From: Thermobispora bispora DSM 43833 | GTDB taxonomy: Bacteria > Actinomycetota > Actinomycetes > Streptosporangiales > Streptosporangiaceae | Length of the DNA: 64,000 nucleotides | Assembly: GCF_000092645.1 (NCBI RefSeq) | Contig: NC_014165.1 | Coordinates: 3,162,001-3,226,000 of the forward strand | Reading direction: 5' to 3' | Shown here: piece by piece, positions 9,887 to 18,316 of the stretch | Numbering within the stretch: position 1 is the first letter of the stretch | Layout: the number at the start of each line of letters is the position of its first letter | The notes under the pieces: model-generated | What the model saw: only the letters and a program-made list of their open reading frames with translations | Told to the model about the DNA's origin: nothing | The model's database searches: none | Translations under genes and position numbers: made by a program

Positions 9887-10075
9887 TCAGCCTTTCGGCT
9901 CCGGCGGCCGTACCTCGTCTACGTCGATGCCGTGCTCCGCGGCGAGCCGCATGAGGTTGTCGAGCCTGCCCGTGTGCACCTCGATCCCGTAGTCATCGCC
10001 CTCTGCCTCGGCCCGCCGTATCTCCTCACGCACCTCGTTGAGGCGCGCGCGCAGCTCAGCGGCGAACTCGCTCAT
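9887..10075 (-). CDS. small conserved-type helical protein, function unknown
   Basis: 62 residues, MSEFAAELRARLNEVREE..., strongly charged and predicted to be one or two amphipathic helices (probable coiled coil) over the first 50 residues, ending in an acidic and proline-rich tail. No cysteines or catalytic motif. The ATG follows a clear GGAGGGGAG. No function can be assigned; codon use is like the neighbours, which supports a real gene. Confidence 0.7.
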   Translation of the reverse strand: MSEFAAELRARLNEVREEIRRAEAEGDDYGIEVHTGRLDNLMRLAAEHGIDVDEVRPPEPKG

Positions 10076-10147
10076 CTCCCCTCCACAGCTCTTCCGCAGC
10101 GCCGTCTATGGGACAGATGGGAATAGGTAGGGATAAAACACCACAAG

Positions 10148-10555
10148 TTACTCTGCTGGCAAGTGCAGGTCACGCCGGTCTCGCCGGAGGGGATGTCCCT
10201 CAGGGACCTCGACGAGCACGATGGGCGTGCCATCGGGGTCCTCGATCCACAGCTCGATGAGCCCCCACGGCTCCCGCCTCGGCGGGCGGCGGATCGGCAC
10301 CCCGGCCGCCGCGAGCCGTTCGTGTTCCGCGTGCACGTCGCGGACCTGCAGCCAGATCTGCACGTGTGATCCGCGCCCGCCCTCCGATCTCCCGGAGACC
10401 TCGAGGAACCCCTGCCCGAGGAAGAAGACCACGCCCGGGTCGTCGGCGGGGCCGAACTCCCGGTAGACCGCGAGGCCGAGGACGTCCCGGTAGAAGCGCA
10501 GGCTCGCCGCCCGGTCGGCGGGACGGATGAGGATCCGGCTGCTGAGTACCTCCAT
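10148..10555 (-). CDS. VOC-fold (glyoxalase/bleomycin-resistance-like) protein
   Basis: 135-residue single VOC-superfamily protein. It begins with the strand SSRILIRPADRAASLRFYRDVLGL, continues with FFLGQGFLEVS and HVQIWLQVRDVHAEHERLAAAGV, and ends WGLIELWIEDPDGTPIVLVEVP. The histidine in SHVQIWL and the glutamates of LIELWIEDPDG and LVEVP are where such proteins bind metal. The ATG at 10553-10555 is preceded by GGGGAGGAGG; a frame extension of 28 codons upstream lacks such a site. Substrate unknown. Confidence 0.85.
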   Translation of the reverse strand: MEVLSSRILIRPADRAASLRFYRDVLGLAVYREFGPADDPGVVFFLGQGFLEVSGRSEGGRGSHVQIWLQVRDVHAEHERLAAAGVPIRRPPRREPWGLIELWIEDPDGTPIVLVEVPEGHPLRRDRRDLHLPAE

Positions 10556-10633
10556 CAGACCCTCCTCCCCGAGGCCGGTGCCCGCCCGGCCCGCCTGCGC
10601 ACGGATCTTTTGCACCCTACCGGCATGACGGCG

Positions 10634-10680
10634 GATCAAACATGAACGAGGGCCGCGAGACCGGATGAATCGGTTTGATC
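10634..10680. promoter_or_regulatory. spaced inverted repeat GATCAAAC/GTTTGATC
   Basis: Perfect eight-base arms at 10634-10641 and 10673-10680, separated by 31 bases, in the space between the divergent VOC gene and the pyridoxamine-oxidase-like gene. It could be a two-site operator allowing looping or a pair of half-sites. No regulator is encoded beside it. Confidence 0.35.
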
Positions 10681-10786
10681 ACTCCGGTATGCGGTAGAGG
10701 ATGGAAGCGGCGGGGTGGTCGCCGCCGCCGTGCGACGCGGGTACGGCCGGCGGACGCCGCGGGCATGTGATCACCGGGAGGTGCGG

Positions 10787-11241
10787 ATGACGGAAGACGC
10801 TGGGCTCGCCGGTGGCCGGACCGGCCGGCCGCGGCTGACGGAGCTCGACCGCGAGGAGTGCCTGCGGCTCATCAGCCCTGGCGGAGTCGGCCGGATCGCC
10901 TTCACCACCCCGACCGGCCCGATGATCCTTCCGGTGAACTACCTCATCGACCAGGGGAACGTGCTCATCCGCACCGCCTTCGGCGGCCCGATGGACGAGA
11001 ACCTCCGCACCGGTGTGGCGGGAGCCGAGTTCAAGTCGCCTTCGAGGTCGACCGGCTCGATGAGACGACCAAGGAGGGGTGGAGCGTGCTCATCCGGGGC
11101 GGCGTGCACCACCTCACCGCGGAGGCCGAGCGCGCCGCCGCGGCGGCCGCCGGGCTGGAGTCATGGGCCGGTGGCGAGCGGGAGCTCTACCTCACCATCA
11201 CACCCATCGAGATCAGCGGACGGCGGATCGTACACGCATGA
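10787..11241 (+). pseudogene. pyridoxamine 5'-phosphate oxidase-like (FMN/F420 split-barrel) protein, frameshifted
   Basis: A split-barrel flavin-binding protein interrupted by a one-base loss. Frame 1 from ATG 10787 (RBS GGGAGG) gives LTELDREECLRLISPGGVGR...PVNYLIDQGNVLIRTAFG... up to AEFK near 11033. The family sequence then continues in another frame as [24 protein letters not shown]...[14 protein letters not shown] and stops at 11239-11241. The segment length (455 bases) is one short of a multiple of three. Proteins of this family (about 150 residues) often occur with CBS and alcohol-dehydrogenase genes in hypoxia/dormancy regulons. The downstream dehydrogenase start overlaps the second-frame stop, showing that frame was the ancestral one. 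It may be a true mutation or a sequencing error. Confidence 0.75.
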
Positions 11242-12242
11242 TGGACGCCTGGGTGGTGGCCCGTCCGGGCCCGATCGCGACGAACCCTTTGGAACGCACC
11301 CGGCTGCCCGTACCCGAGCCGGGGCCGGGTGAGCTGCTGATCAAGGTCGAGGTGTGCGCGGTCTGCCGCACCGACCTGCACCTCGCCGAGGGGGACCTCC
11401 CGCCGCGGCGGCCCCGTACCGTGCCCGGCCACGAGGTCGTGGGGCGGGTGACCGCCCTCGGCCCGGGAACGGAGGGCCCGGCGCCCGGCACCCGGGTCGG
11501 CGTCGCCTGGCTCCGCTCCACCTGCGGCGAGTGCCGGTACTGCCGGCGGGGCGCGGAGAACCTCTGCCCGTCCTCCACCTACACCGGCTGGGACGCCGAC
11601 GGCGGGTACGCGGAGTACCTCACCGCGCCCGCCGACTACGTCTATCCGCTCCCCGAGGACCTCCCGGCCGAGAAGCTCGCCCCGCTGCTGTGCGCCGGGA
11701 TCATCGGCTACCGGGCGCTGCTCCGCTGCGACCTGCCGCCGAGGGGCAGGCTCGGCATCTACGGCTTCGGCGCGTCCGCGCACATCACCGCGCAGATCGC
11801 GATGGCGCAGGGCGCCTCCGTGTACGTCATGACGAGATCGCCCGCCGCGCAGGAGCTGGCCAGGGAGCTCGGCGCGGTGTTCGTCGGCGGGAGCGCGGAC
11901 ACGCCGCCCGAGCCGCTCGACGCGGCGATCCTGTTCGCCCCCGTCGGTGAGCTGGTGCTCCCCGCGCTCGAGGCGCTCGACCGGGGCGGCACGCTCGCCG
12001 TGGCGGGCATCCACCTCACCGACATCCCCGTGCTCAACTACCAGAGGCACCTGTTCCAGGAGCGGACCCTGCGCAGCGTCACCGCGAACACCCGCGCCGA
12101 CGGCCGGGAGTTCCTCCGCCTGGTGGCCGCCCACCCGCCCCGGATCACCACGACGCCCTACCCGTTCGACGCCGCCGACCGGGCGCTGCAGGACCTCGCC
12201 GCGGACCGGGTCAACGGTGTCGCGGTCCTCCTCATGGAGTGA
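11238..12242 (+). CDS. zinc-dependent alcohol dehydrogenase
   Basis: 334-residue medium-chain dehydrogenase. Catalytic zinc ligands are Cys43 (CAVCRTDLH) and His65/Glu66 (GHEVVGRV). The structural zinc lobe has Cys96, Cys99, Cys102 and Cys110 (CGECRYC...LC). The nucleotide-binding domain begins at [16 protein letters not shown], where the usual GxGxxG is GFGAS, a feature of one actinobacterial subgroup. The ATG overlaps the stop of the pyridoxamine-oxidase-like frame (ATGA), indicating translational coupling. The context of flavin-barrel and CBS proteins suggests a role in redox balance under low oxygen; this is inference, and no DosR-type box was recognised. Confidence 0.92.
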   Translation: MMDAWVVARPGPIATNPLERTRLPVPEPGPGELLIKVEVCAVCRTDLHLAEGDLPPRRPRTVPGHEVVGRVTALGPGTEGPAPGTRVGVAWLRSTCGECRYCRRGAENLCPSSTYTGWDADGGYAEYLTAPADYVYPLPEDLPAEKLAPLLCAGIIGYRALLRCDLPPRGRLGIYGFGASAHITAQIAMAQGASVYVMTRSPAAQELARELGAVFVGGSADTPPEPLDAAILFAPVGELVLPALEALDRGGTLAVAGIHLTDIPVLNYQRHLFQERTLRSVTANTRADGREFLRLVAAHPPRITTTPYPFDAADRALQDLAADRVNGVAVLLME

Positions 12243-12390
12243 CCGCGGCCGAGGGCGACCGCGGCGCACGGCGGTACGGGCCCTGCCCCGGGCTGGGGCG
12301 GCCACGGCCCGGAGCACCGTACCCGGCGCCCCTGGGACGCGCCGTCATGGCTCGCGGCCCCGGCGTTCCGGGACACGCCGGCGGCGCGGC

Positions 12391-12864
12391 TCACGGGGTG
12401 CGCGGCGGCAGCACCGGCTCCAGGTGGAACATCCCGCCCCGGACGTCGGCAGATCCCTGCCCGGGCGTCGCCCGGCCGGCGAGGGCACGTACCAGGTCCG
12501 TGGGGGTGATCAGCCCGGTCACCATCCCGTCCGGTCCGACCACGCAGGCCACGGTGCCGGAGTCGAGCATCGCGGCGGCGACCTGGGAGATCGGGGTGTC
12601 CGGCGACACCTGCGCGCAGGAGCACTCCCCCAGCAGCCGCGCCACGGGGATCCGGGACTGCTCCGCCGGGCCGCCGGACCAGTGGGCGGCCAGATCCTCC
12701 CGGCTGAGCACGCCGACGAGCCGGCAGGAGGAGTCCACCACCGGCAGGTGGTGCACGCTGGCCCGGCGCATCAGCTCCCACGCCATCAGGGGCGACTCGT
12801 CCGGCTCCACGGTGACGACCAGCCGGCTCATCACCTGATCCGCCGTCATGGCCTCGACGCTCAT
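12391..12864 (-). CDS. tandem CBS-domain protein
   Basis: 157 residues consisting of two CBS motifs: TADQVMSRLVVTVEPDESPLMAWELM...LPVVDSSCRLVGVLSREDL (residues 7-60) and QVSPDTPISQVAAAMLDSG...VVGPDGMVTGLITPTDLVRAL. Such stand-alone CBS pairs bind adenine nucleotides or related ligands and act as energy sensors. ATG 12862-12864 has GGGAGG seven bases upstream; a longer frame adds 21 unlike residues. It lies 40 bases downstream of the CBS-BON gene in the same direction, so the two form an operon. Confidence 0.88.
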   Translation of the reverse strand: MSVEAMTADQVMSRLVVTVEPDESPLMAWELMRRASVHHLPVVDSSCRLVGVLSREDLAAHWSGGPAEQSRIPVARLLGECSCAQVSPDTPISQVAAAMLDSGTVACVVGPDGMVTGLITPTDLVRALAGRATPGQGSADVRGGMFHLEPVLPPRTP

Positions 12865-12904
12865 CGTCGTCCTCCCGGGGTGTTCGAGGTGGCGTACGGG
12901 CTGG

Positions 12905-13558
12905 TCACAGCAGCGCCGGCCGCTCACCGGGGGCGTCGACCGTGAAGGACAGATCGCACGCGACGTCCACGACCCCGTCCACCGCCAGGGCCTCGCGCAA
13001 CAGCTCGGCGACCCGGGAGCGGTCCTCGACGGTCCCGGTGATGGAGACCACGCCGTCGTGGACGGCGACCTCGCACCGGCCCGCGTAGCGCTCGGCCACC
13101 CGGAGCACCTCCTCGCGGATGTCCTCCGGCCTCCGGCAGAAGATCGACAGCAGGTCGATCCGCCGGACGATGCCGACGAGGCGGCCGTCGGGCTGCACCA
13201 CCGGAAGCTGGTCGACGTGGTTCTCCTCCATCAGCGCGACCACGTTCTGCACCGTCGAGTCCTCGGTCACGGTGACCGCGGGCGTCCGCATGAGCGCCTC
13301 GACGGTGAGGGCGTTCGCCTTCCTCCGGAGCCGGCCGCCCCCGAGTACCTCGAAGAACCCGCCGTTGATCCGCCGTGTGCCGGGCTTGGGCAGCAGATCG
13401 CTGATGCAGACCATGCCCGTCACCCGCTGCTCGTGGTCGACCACGGGCACGGCGTCGACGCGAAAGCGGCGCAGGGCGTTGACCACGTCCAGGAGCGGGG
13501 TGTCCGGCCGGACCGCGACCACGAACCTGTTCATGATCTCTCGGACCTGCATCGCCAT
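12905..13558 (-). CDS. CBS-CBS-BON domain protein
   Basis: 217 residues. Two CBS motifs (VREIMNRFVVAVRPDTPLLD... and VEALMRTPAVTVTEDSTVQN...LPVVQPDGRLVGIVRRIDLL) are followed by a C-terminal BON domain (residues about 145-205, VAERYAGRCEVAVHDGVVSITGTVEDRSRVAELLREALAVDGVVDV). BON domains bind membranes or phospholipids, so the protein may couple a nucleotide signal to the membrane or a transporter. ATG at 13556-13558 with GGAAGGGG upstream. First gene of a two-gene CBS operon. Confidence 0.9.
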   Translation of the reverse strand: MAMQVREIMNRFVVAVRPDTPLLDVVNALRRFRVDAVPVVDHEQRVTGMVCISDLLPKPGTRRINGGFFEVLGGGRLRRKANALTVEALMRTPAVTVTEDSTVQNVVALMEENHVDQLPVVQPDGRLVGIVRRIDLLSIFCRRPEDIREEVLRVAERYAGRCEVAVHDGVVSITGTVEDRSRVAELLREALAVDGVVDVACDLSFTVDAPGERPALL

Positions 13559-13668
13559 GGCGCCCCCTTCCGCCGCTTCCGGCCTCCGTCCGGGCGGGAG
13601 CGGCCAACGTCACCGCGTTCTGTGACCTACAGCCCCATGCCCTGACGAACAGGTCCTAACCGGACAAA

Positions 13669-13702
13669 TAGCCATTCAGTACGGCTAGCCATTCAGTACG
13701 GC
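13669..13702. repeat. perfect tandem 17-base repeat upstream of CBS operon
   Basis: TAGCCATTCAGTACGGC occurs twice head to tail (13669-13685 and 13686-13702), about 110 bases upstream of the CBS-BON start. The location and lower GC suggest a pair of regulator binding sites, but a simple slippage repeat is possible. Confidence 0.55.
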
Positions 13703-13856
13703 AAGATTCGCCGGGCAAGGTCACCACCGCGGTCAAGGAGCGCATCGGCCCGCGCCGCCGTCCACCGGCGGGGTCACGGCCGGTCGCGAACGCCGAGGCC
13801 ATCGGCGGCGCGGGCGGCACGGCCCGCGGCGCCGTACCGGGAGGGGAGGACCGCCG

Positions 13857-14075
13857 TCACCCGCCGGACCGGCCGGACGATCCCGGCCGGATCTCGTCCG
13901 GGTGGACGTGCATGCACTCCCCCGTGCCCAGGCACATCGCGCACTCCTCGGTCACCCGGACGAAGACGATCTGCCCCGACTCGTCGACGTGGGGCTTCTC
14001 CGGCGTCCACACCTTGGTGCCGCCGCACCAGCGGCACGGCAGATCACAGTGGTGCGCGCCCTCTGCTACCTGCAT
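13857..14075 (-). CDS. small zinc-finger (DnaJ-type CxxCxG) protein B
   Basis: 72 residues with two cysteine knuckles, CRWCGGTK and CAMCLGTGEC, separated by about 30 residues (TPEKPHVDESGQIVFVRVTEE). The spacing and glycines resemble the CxxCxGxG zinc modules of DnaJ. It is a diverged duplicate of the gene just upstream. The ATG at 14073-14075, ten bases inside the preceding gene's end and with GGGAG upstream, implies translational coupling; starts nine codons earlier exist. Possible zinc-binding protein-protein or RNA adaptor; function unknown. Confidence 0.7.
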   Translation of the reverse strand: MQVAEGAHHCDLPCRWCGGTKVWTPEKPHVDESGQIVFVRVTEECAMCLGTGECMHVHPDEIRPGSSGRSGG

Positions 14076-14215
14076 TTCCCGCTCCCGCCGCATACATGGC
14101 AATCCTCTCTCGAGTCCACGAAGATGACCGTTCCGTCCTGCTGCCTGCGCGGCCGCTCGTAGGTGATCTTTCCTGTCCCGTCACAGTGTCCACAGTCGGG
14201 AGCCTGCTTGACCAT
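14066..14215 (-). CDS. small zinc-finger (DnaJ-type CxxCxGxG) protein A
   Basis: 49-residue protein, MVKQAPDCGHCDGTGKITYE..., with paired CGHCDGTGK and CHVCGGSGKC motifs, as in the cysteine-rich region of DnaJ. It is just one zinc module without a J domain. Start ATG 14213-14215 follows AGGAGAGGACCC. It is first in a two-gene unit with protein B, which has the same layout (paired knuckles around DGTVIFV / SGQIVFV), so the pair arose by duplication. Client or partner unknown. Confidence 0.75.
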   Translation of the reverse strand: MVKQAPDCGHCDGTGKITYERPRRQQDGTVIFVDSREDCHVCGGSGKCR

Positions 14216-14904
14216 GGGTCCTCTCCTGGAACCGAAGGATCGCGACGCACGGCGGCGCTCTCCGCCGGCGGTCGCCGGCCACCGGGCGGGGCCGGGACAG
14301 CGGTTCAACCGTACGCGCGGCGTCACGCTCCGGTGGCCCGAACGGCGGCATCCGCATGGGTCACCACGGCGGCCGCGGCCCCTTATCCGACCGAAACCAC
14401 GGAATGAAACCAAATTGCGACAGAAGGGTGACAGACACCACGACACAAGGTCTTGACATAGAGACCCTGTTTTCAATGAATTTGTGCCGTCGGTTGTGAT
14501 TTCTTGTTAAAGATCCACAACCATCCTGGAAGGATCGCCCATGGCCGAAACGACCGGAGACGTCGCCACGGTGCCCCGCAGCACCCGACGCCGGCATGGA
14601 CCGCTTACCCGGCGGCTCACGGTGGGGGACCGACATTCCGCTCCGGTCGCCACGCCGACGCCGGACGCGTTCATCCGGCCGACGGTGCCCGGCTGATCCC
14701 CGACCGGCCGGATCCGGTGACGCCGGATCCCCCGGCGGATCACTCTCAGTGGCGCTACCCGTCAGCACCGGAAAGCCCGGCACCACGGCGGCCATGACCA
14801 GCGGGTCGTCAGGCGAACGCATCGGGAGCGCGGCCGCCGTCCGGGCCGTCGGCCTCCCCCACAAGGGGCGATCACCTAGCGTCTGAAGAGATCAGGAAAC
14901 GCAG
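14216..14904. other. long intergenic region upstream of ABC importer
   Basis: About 690 bases between the divergent zinc-finger and ABC-importer genes. Bases 14395-14530 are much more AT-rich than the surroundings and hold the promoter candidate listed separately. From 14530 to 14890 the DNA returns to high GC with no frame having both a ribosome binding site and protein-like composition, leaving a possible leader of about 400 bases before the lipoprotein gene. Confidence 0.45.
14449..14481 (+). promoter_or_regulatory. candidate promoter and operator for sugar ABC importer
   Basis: A perfect -35 hexamer TTGACA at 14453-14458 is followed after 17 bases by ATGAAT (14476-14481), a weak -10. The -35 lies inside an inverted repeat, GGTCT at 14449-14453 and AGACC at 14462-14466, which could be a repressor site. 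Only the TTGACA and its AT-rich setting are convincing. Confidence 0.35.
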
Positions 14905-16149
14905 ATGAACTCACGTACTCGGATCGCGGCACTCGGCGCCGCCTGTGCCGCCCTTCTGTCCTTGGCGGCTTGCGGTAAGGGATTCGACGACCAGGGCAGC
15001 GAGCAGACCCAGCAGAGCAGCGGCCCCGCTCAGCTGCAGGTCCTCATCGGCTCCTCCGGCGACGCGGAGACCAACGCGGTGCGGCAGGCGGCCGAGGAGT
15101 GGGCGAAGAAGAGCGGCGCGACCGTGACCGTGACCCCGGCCCAGGACCTCGCCCAGCAGCTCGGCCAGGCCTTCGCCGGGGACAACCCGCCGGACGTCTT
15201 CTACGTGGAGGCCTCGCGGTTCGCCGACTACGCCAGCGTCGGCGCGCTCGAGCCGTACGGTGACAAGCTCTCCAACGCGGAGGACTTCTACCAGAGCCTC
15301 CGCGACACGTTCACCTACGACGGCAAGCTCTACTGCGCGCCCAAGGACTTCTCCACGCTCGCCCTGGTGATCAACGATGACCTGTGGGCCAAGGCCGGGC
15401 TCACGGAGAGCGACGTGCCCAAGACCTGGGACGAGCTCACCGCGGTGAGCAAGAAGATCAAGGAGAAGGGCATCACCCCGCTCGTCGTGGGCGACACCCG
15501 CGACCGGATCGCCGCGTTCATGGTCCAGGCCGGCGGCTGGATCATCAGCCCGGACGGCAAGCAGGCCACGGCCGACTCCCCGGAGAACCTCAAGGCGCTC
15601 GAGTACGTCCAGGGCCTGCTGAAGGACAAGCTCCTGCAGTACCCGAAGCAGGTCGACGCCGGCTGGGGCGGTGAGGCCTTCGGCAAGGGCAAGACCGCGA
15701 TGACCATCGAGGGCAACTGGATCAAGGGCGCGCTCAAGGCCGACTTCCCCGACGTGAAGTACTCGGTCCACGAGCTGCCCGCCGGCCCCGCGGGCAAGGG
15801 CACCCTCTCCTTCACGGTCTGCTGGGGCATCTCGGCGAAGAGCAAGTACAAGGAGCAGGCGATCGACTTCGTCGAGCACATGACGAGCCCCGAGCAGCAG
15901 ATGACCTTCGCCCGCGCCTTCGGCGTCATGCCGTCGCGCCAGTCGGCCCGCGACGCCTACACCAAGGAGTTCCCCGAGGACGCCGCGTTCCTCAACGGCG
16001 CCGACTACGCGCACGGCCCGGTGAACGCGCCGAAGATGGACAGCGTCCTCGCCGACTTCGACACCGGCCTGCAGCAGCTCGCCACCACGTCGCCCAAGCA
16101 GCTGCTGGAGCGCCTCCAGAAGAACACCCAGGCGGCGCTCGGTGGCTGA
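14905..16149 (+). CDS. sugar ABC importer, extracellular solute-binding lipoprotein
   Basis: 414 residues. Lipoprotein signal peptide with lipobox LAAC (Cys23), then a serine/glutamine-rich linker and a family 1 solute-binding fold: LQVLIGSSGDAETNAVRQAA, AGDNPPDVFYVEASRFADYA, FSTLALVINDDLWAKAGL, TWDELTAVSKKIKEKGITPL, GKTAMTIEGNWIKGAL. It is of normal length for MalE-like oligosaccharide receptors. It heads an operon with two permeases directly downstream (22-base gap). Ligand unknown, probably a di- or oligosaccharide. Confidence 0.93.
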   Translation: MNSRTRIAALGAACAALLSLAACGKGFDDQGSEQTQQSSGPAQLQVLIGSSGDAETNAVRQAAEEWAKKSGATVTVTPAQDLAQQLGQAFAGDNPPDVFYVEASRFADYASVGALEPYGDKLSNAEDFYQSLRDTFTYDGKLYCAPKDFSTLALVINDDLWAKAGLTESDVPKTWDELTAVSKKIKEKGITPLVVGDTRDRIAAFMVQAGGWIISPDGKQATADSPENLKALEYVQGLLKDKLLQYPKQVDAGWGGEAFGKGKTAMTIEGNWIKGALKADFPDVKYSVHELPAGPAGKGTLSFTVCWGISAKSKYKEQAIDFVEHMTSPEQQMTFARAFGVMPSRQSARDAYTKEFPEDAAFLNGADYAHGPVNAPKMDSVLADFDTGLQQLATTSPKQLLERLQKNTQAALGG

Positions 16150-16171
16150 CCCGGTACCCCGGAGGACCGCC

Positions 16172-17224
16172 ATGGCCGATGAGGCCATGGCGGCCTCCCG
16201 CCGTGGGCTCAGTGCCAAGGTGCGGGAGAACATCGCCGGCTGGCTCTTCGTGGCCCCGGTGGTGATCATCCTCGGCCTGTTCCTGCTGGTGCCCATCTTC
16301 ATGGCGCTGTGGGTGAGCCTCACCGACTGGAACGGGCAGGGCAGCCCGTTCCGCTCCGGCGTGCCGTTCGTCGGGCTCGACAACTACCGGAGGTTGTTCG
16401 CCGAGGAAGGCCTGACCCGTCAGGACTTCATGACGAGCATCCGCAACAACCTCTACTACGTGGCGATCGTGGTGCCGCTGCAGACCGCGCTCGCCCTCGG
16501 GCTCGCGATGATCGTCAACAGCAGGCTCAAGGCCAGGACGTTCTTCCGCGCCGCGTTCTACTTCCCGTCGGTGACCAGCTCCGTGGCGATCAGCGTCGTC
16601 TTCCTCTTCATGTTCACCGGCTCCGGCGCGGTGAACAGCCTGCTGCGGATGCTCGGCATCACCGGGCCGATGTGGTTCAGCGACGCCCGCGGGGTGCTCC
16701 ACCTGTTCCTCGACTGGCTCGGGCTGGTGGACATCGAGAACCCGCCGGAGGCGCTCACCAGCGGCGGGCCGTTCGGGCTGACGTGGTGGGAGTGGCTGTC
16801 CGGGCCGAGCGTGGCGATGTGCACCATCATCGCGCTCGTCATCTGGACGACCTCCGGCACGTTCATGCTGATGTTCCTCGCGGCGCTGCAGGACATCCCG
16901 GTGAGCCTGGAGGAGGCGAGCCTGCTCGACGGCGCGGGGCGCTGGCAGCGGTTCCGGTACGTCACCCTGCCGCTGCTCAAGCCGACGATGTTCCTGGTGC
17001 TCACGCTCGGCCTGATCGGCACCTGGCAGGTGTTCGACCAGGTCTACGTGATGAGCCAGGGAGACCCGGCCAAGACCACGCTCACCCCGGCCTACCTGTC
17101 GTACCGGGCCGCCTTCCGGAGCTTCGAGTACGGCACGGGCGCGGCGATCTCGTTCGTGCTGTTCTTCATCATCGTGGCCCTGACCGTGCTCCAGCGCTGG
17201 GTCATGCGGACGAGGAGGTCGTGA
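16172..17224 (+). CDS. sugar ABC importer permease, MalF-type
   Basis: 350-residue inner-membrane permease with six main membrane helices, the first at about residues 24-46 (WLFVAPVVIILGLFLLVPIF). The cytoplasmic EAA loop that docks the ATPase reads EEASLLDGAGRWQRFRYVTLPLLKP. There is an extra loop of about 60 residues between helices (TGPMWFSDARGVLHLFLDWL...GLTWWEWLSG), which is longer than usual. The ATG at 16172 follows GGAGGACCGCC; an earlier GTG overlaps the lipoprotein stop but lacks such a site. No ATPase gene is in the operon, so it likely uses a shared MsiK-type ATPase encoded elsewhere. Confidence 0.92.
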   Translation: MADEAMAASRRGLSAKVRENIAGWLFVAPVVIILGLFLLVPIFMALWVSLTDWNGQGSPFRSGVPFVGLDNYRRLFAEEGLTRQDFMTSIRNNLYYVAIVVPLQTALALGLAMIVNSRLKARTFFRAAFYFPSVTSSVAISVVFLFMFTGSGAVNSLLRMLGITGPMWFSDARGVLHLFLDWLGLVDIENPPEALTSGGPFGLTWWEWLSGPSVAMCTIIALVIWTTSGTFMLMFLAALQDIPVSLEEASLLDGAGRWQRFRYVTLPLLKPTMFLVLTLGLIGTWQVFDQVYVMSQGDPAKTTLTPAYLSYRAAFRSFEYGTGAAISFVLFFIIVALTVLQRWVMRTRRS

Positions 17225-17225
17225 G

Positions 17226-18107
17226 GTGGCGAAGGCATCCCGCAGGAGGGCCGGGCAGAGCGGCCCGGTGATCCGCTCCCGGTCGCGCGCCTCCACCTTC
17301 GTCGGCTACTTCCTGCTGTTCACCATGGGGCTCGTCTACCTGTATCCGTTCGTGATCCAGGTGGCGAACTCCTTCAAGACCGAGCCGGACGCGGCGGCCC
17401 ACCCGCTCTCGCCGATCCCGGACCCGTTCTCCCTCGGCGCATACGAGCGGGCGTTCGTCCACACCGACATGCCGCTCTGGCTGGCGAACTCGGTGTTCGT
17501 CACGCTGGTCGTCACGGTGGGACGGGTCCTGCTCGACTCCATGGCCGGGTACGCGCTCGCCCGGATCCGCTTCCGCGGGCGTGGGGCGATCTTCGCCGGG
17601 ATCATCGCGGTGATGGCGGTGCCCGGCGTGGTGCTGCTCATCCCGAAGTTCCTGGTGCTCAACCAGATCGGGATCTACGACAGCTACACCGCGCTGATCC
17701 TCCCGACGATCGTCGACGCGGCCGGGGTCTTCATCATGAAGCAGTTCTTCGAGTCGCTGCCGGCGAGCGTCGAGGAGGCCGCCCGCATCGACGGTGCGGG
17801 CATCTGGCGCATCTTCTGGTCGGTTGCGCTGCCCATGGCGCGGCCCGCCCTCATCACCCTCACCATCCTCTCGTTCCAGGGCACCTGGAACGAGCTGACG
17901 CACACGCTGGTGGCGGTGCAGAGCCCCGAGCTGTTCACGCTCCCCCGGGGCCTGGCCGACCTGGTGAGCGGCTCGCTCGGCGCGGGCACCCAGTACCCGC
18001 TCAAGCTCGCGGCCGCGGTGCTCACCACGATCCCGGTGGCCGTCATCTTCATCGTCTTCCAGCGGTACTTCATCCGCGGGGCCAACGAGGGCGCCGAGAA
18101 GGGCTGA
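17226..18107 (+). CDS. sugar ABC importer permease, MalG-type
   Basis: 293-residue permease, second of the pair, with an arginine/lysine-rich N-terminus, six membrane helices (first FVGYFLLFTMGLVYLYPFVI) and the EAA motif VEEAARIDGAGIWRIFWSVALPMARPAL. Starts at GTG, one base after the MalF-type stop, with GAGGAGG upstream; last gene of the operon. A GC hairpin 13 bases after the stop probably ends transcription. Confidence 0.93.
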   Translation: MAKASRRRAGQSGPVIRSRSRASTFVGYFLLFTMGLVYLYPFVIQVANSFKTEPDAAAHPLSPIPDPFSLGAYERAFVHTDMPLWLANSVFVTLVVTVGRVLLDSMAGYALARIRFRGRGAIFAGIIAVMAVPGVVLLIPKFLVLNQIGIYDSYTALILPTIVDAAGVFIMKQFFESLPASVEEAARIDGAGIWRIFWSVALPMARPALITLTILSFQGTWNELTHTLVAVQSPELFTLPRGLADLVSGSLGAGTQYPLKLAAAVLTTIPVAVIFIVFQRYFIRGANEGAEKG

Positions 18108-18119
18108 TCACGACCCATG

Positions 18120-18143
18120 CCCGGCGGCCGTGCGGCCGCCGGG
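18120..18143 (+). terminator. GC hairpin after ABC importer operon
   Basis: CCCGGCGGCCG and CGGCCGCCGGG form a perfect 11-base stem around TG, 13 bases after the last permease stop and before the convergent IWRS gene. There is no T-run, as is common for actinobacterial terminators. Confidence 0.5.
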
Positions 18144-18316
18144 CGGCGGGGCCGCGTCAGGCAGCGGCCGTGCACCCGGGCCGGCGGCCGGCCCATGCCG
18201 TACCCGGCCCGGGTCGGCGCACCGCCACGGGCCCCGGGCCGGGGCGGATCCCGGCCACGCACCCCGGCCCGCGGCAGGCCCCGGCCGTGCGCGAGGCTCC
18301 GCGCACGGCCGACCCG

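Noticed and set aside
10640-13860. DosR-type binding boxes expected from the gene set (flavin barrel, dehydrogenase, CBS)
   Set aside because: No GGGAC...GTCCC palindrome was found upstream; only a reversed GTCC/GGAC pair near 13655, too weak to call.
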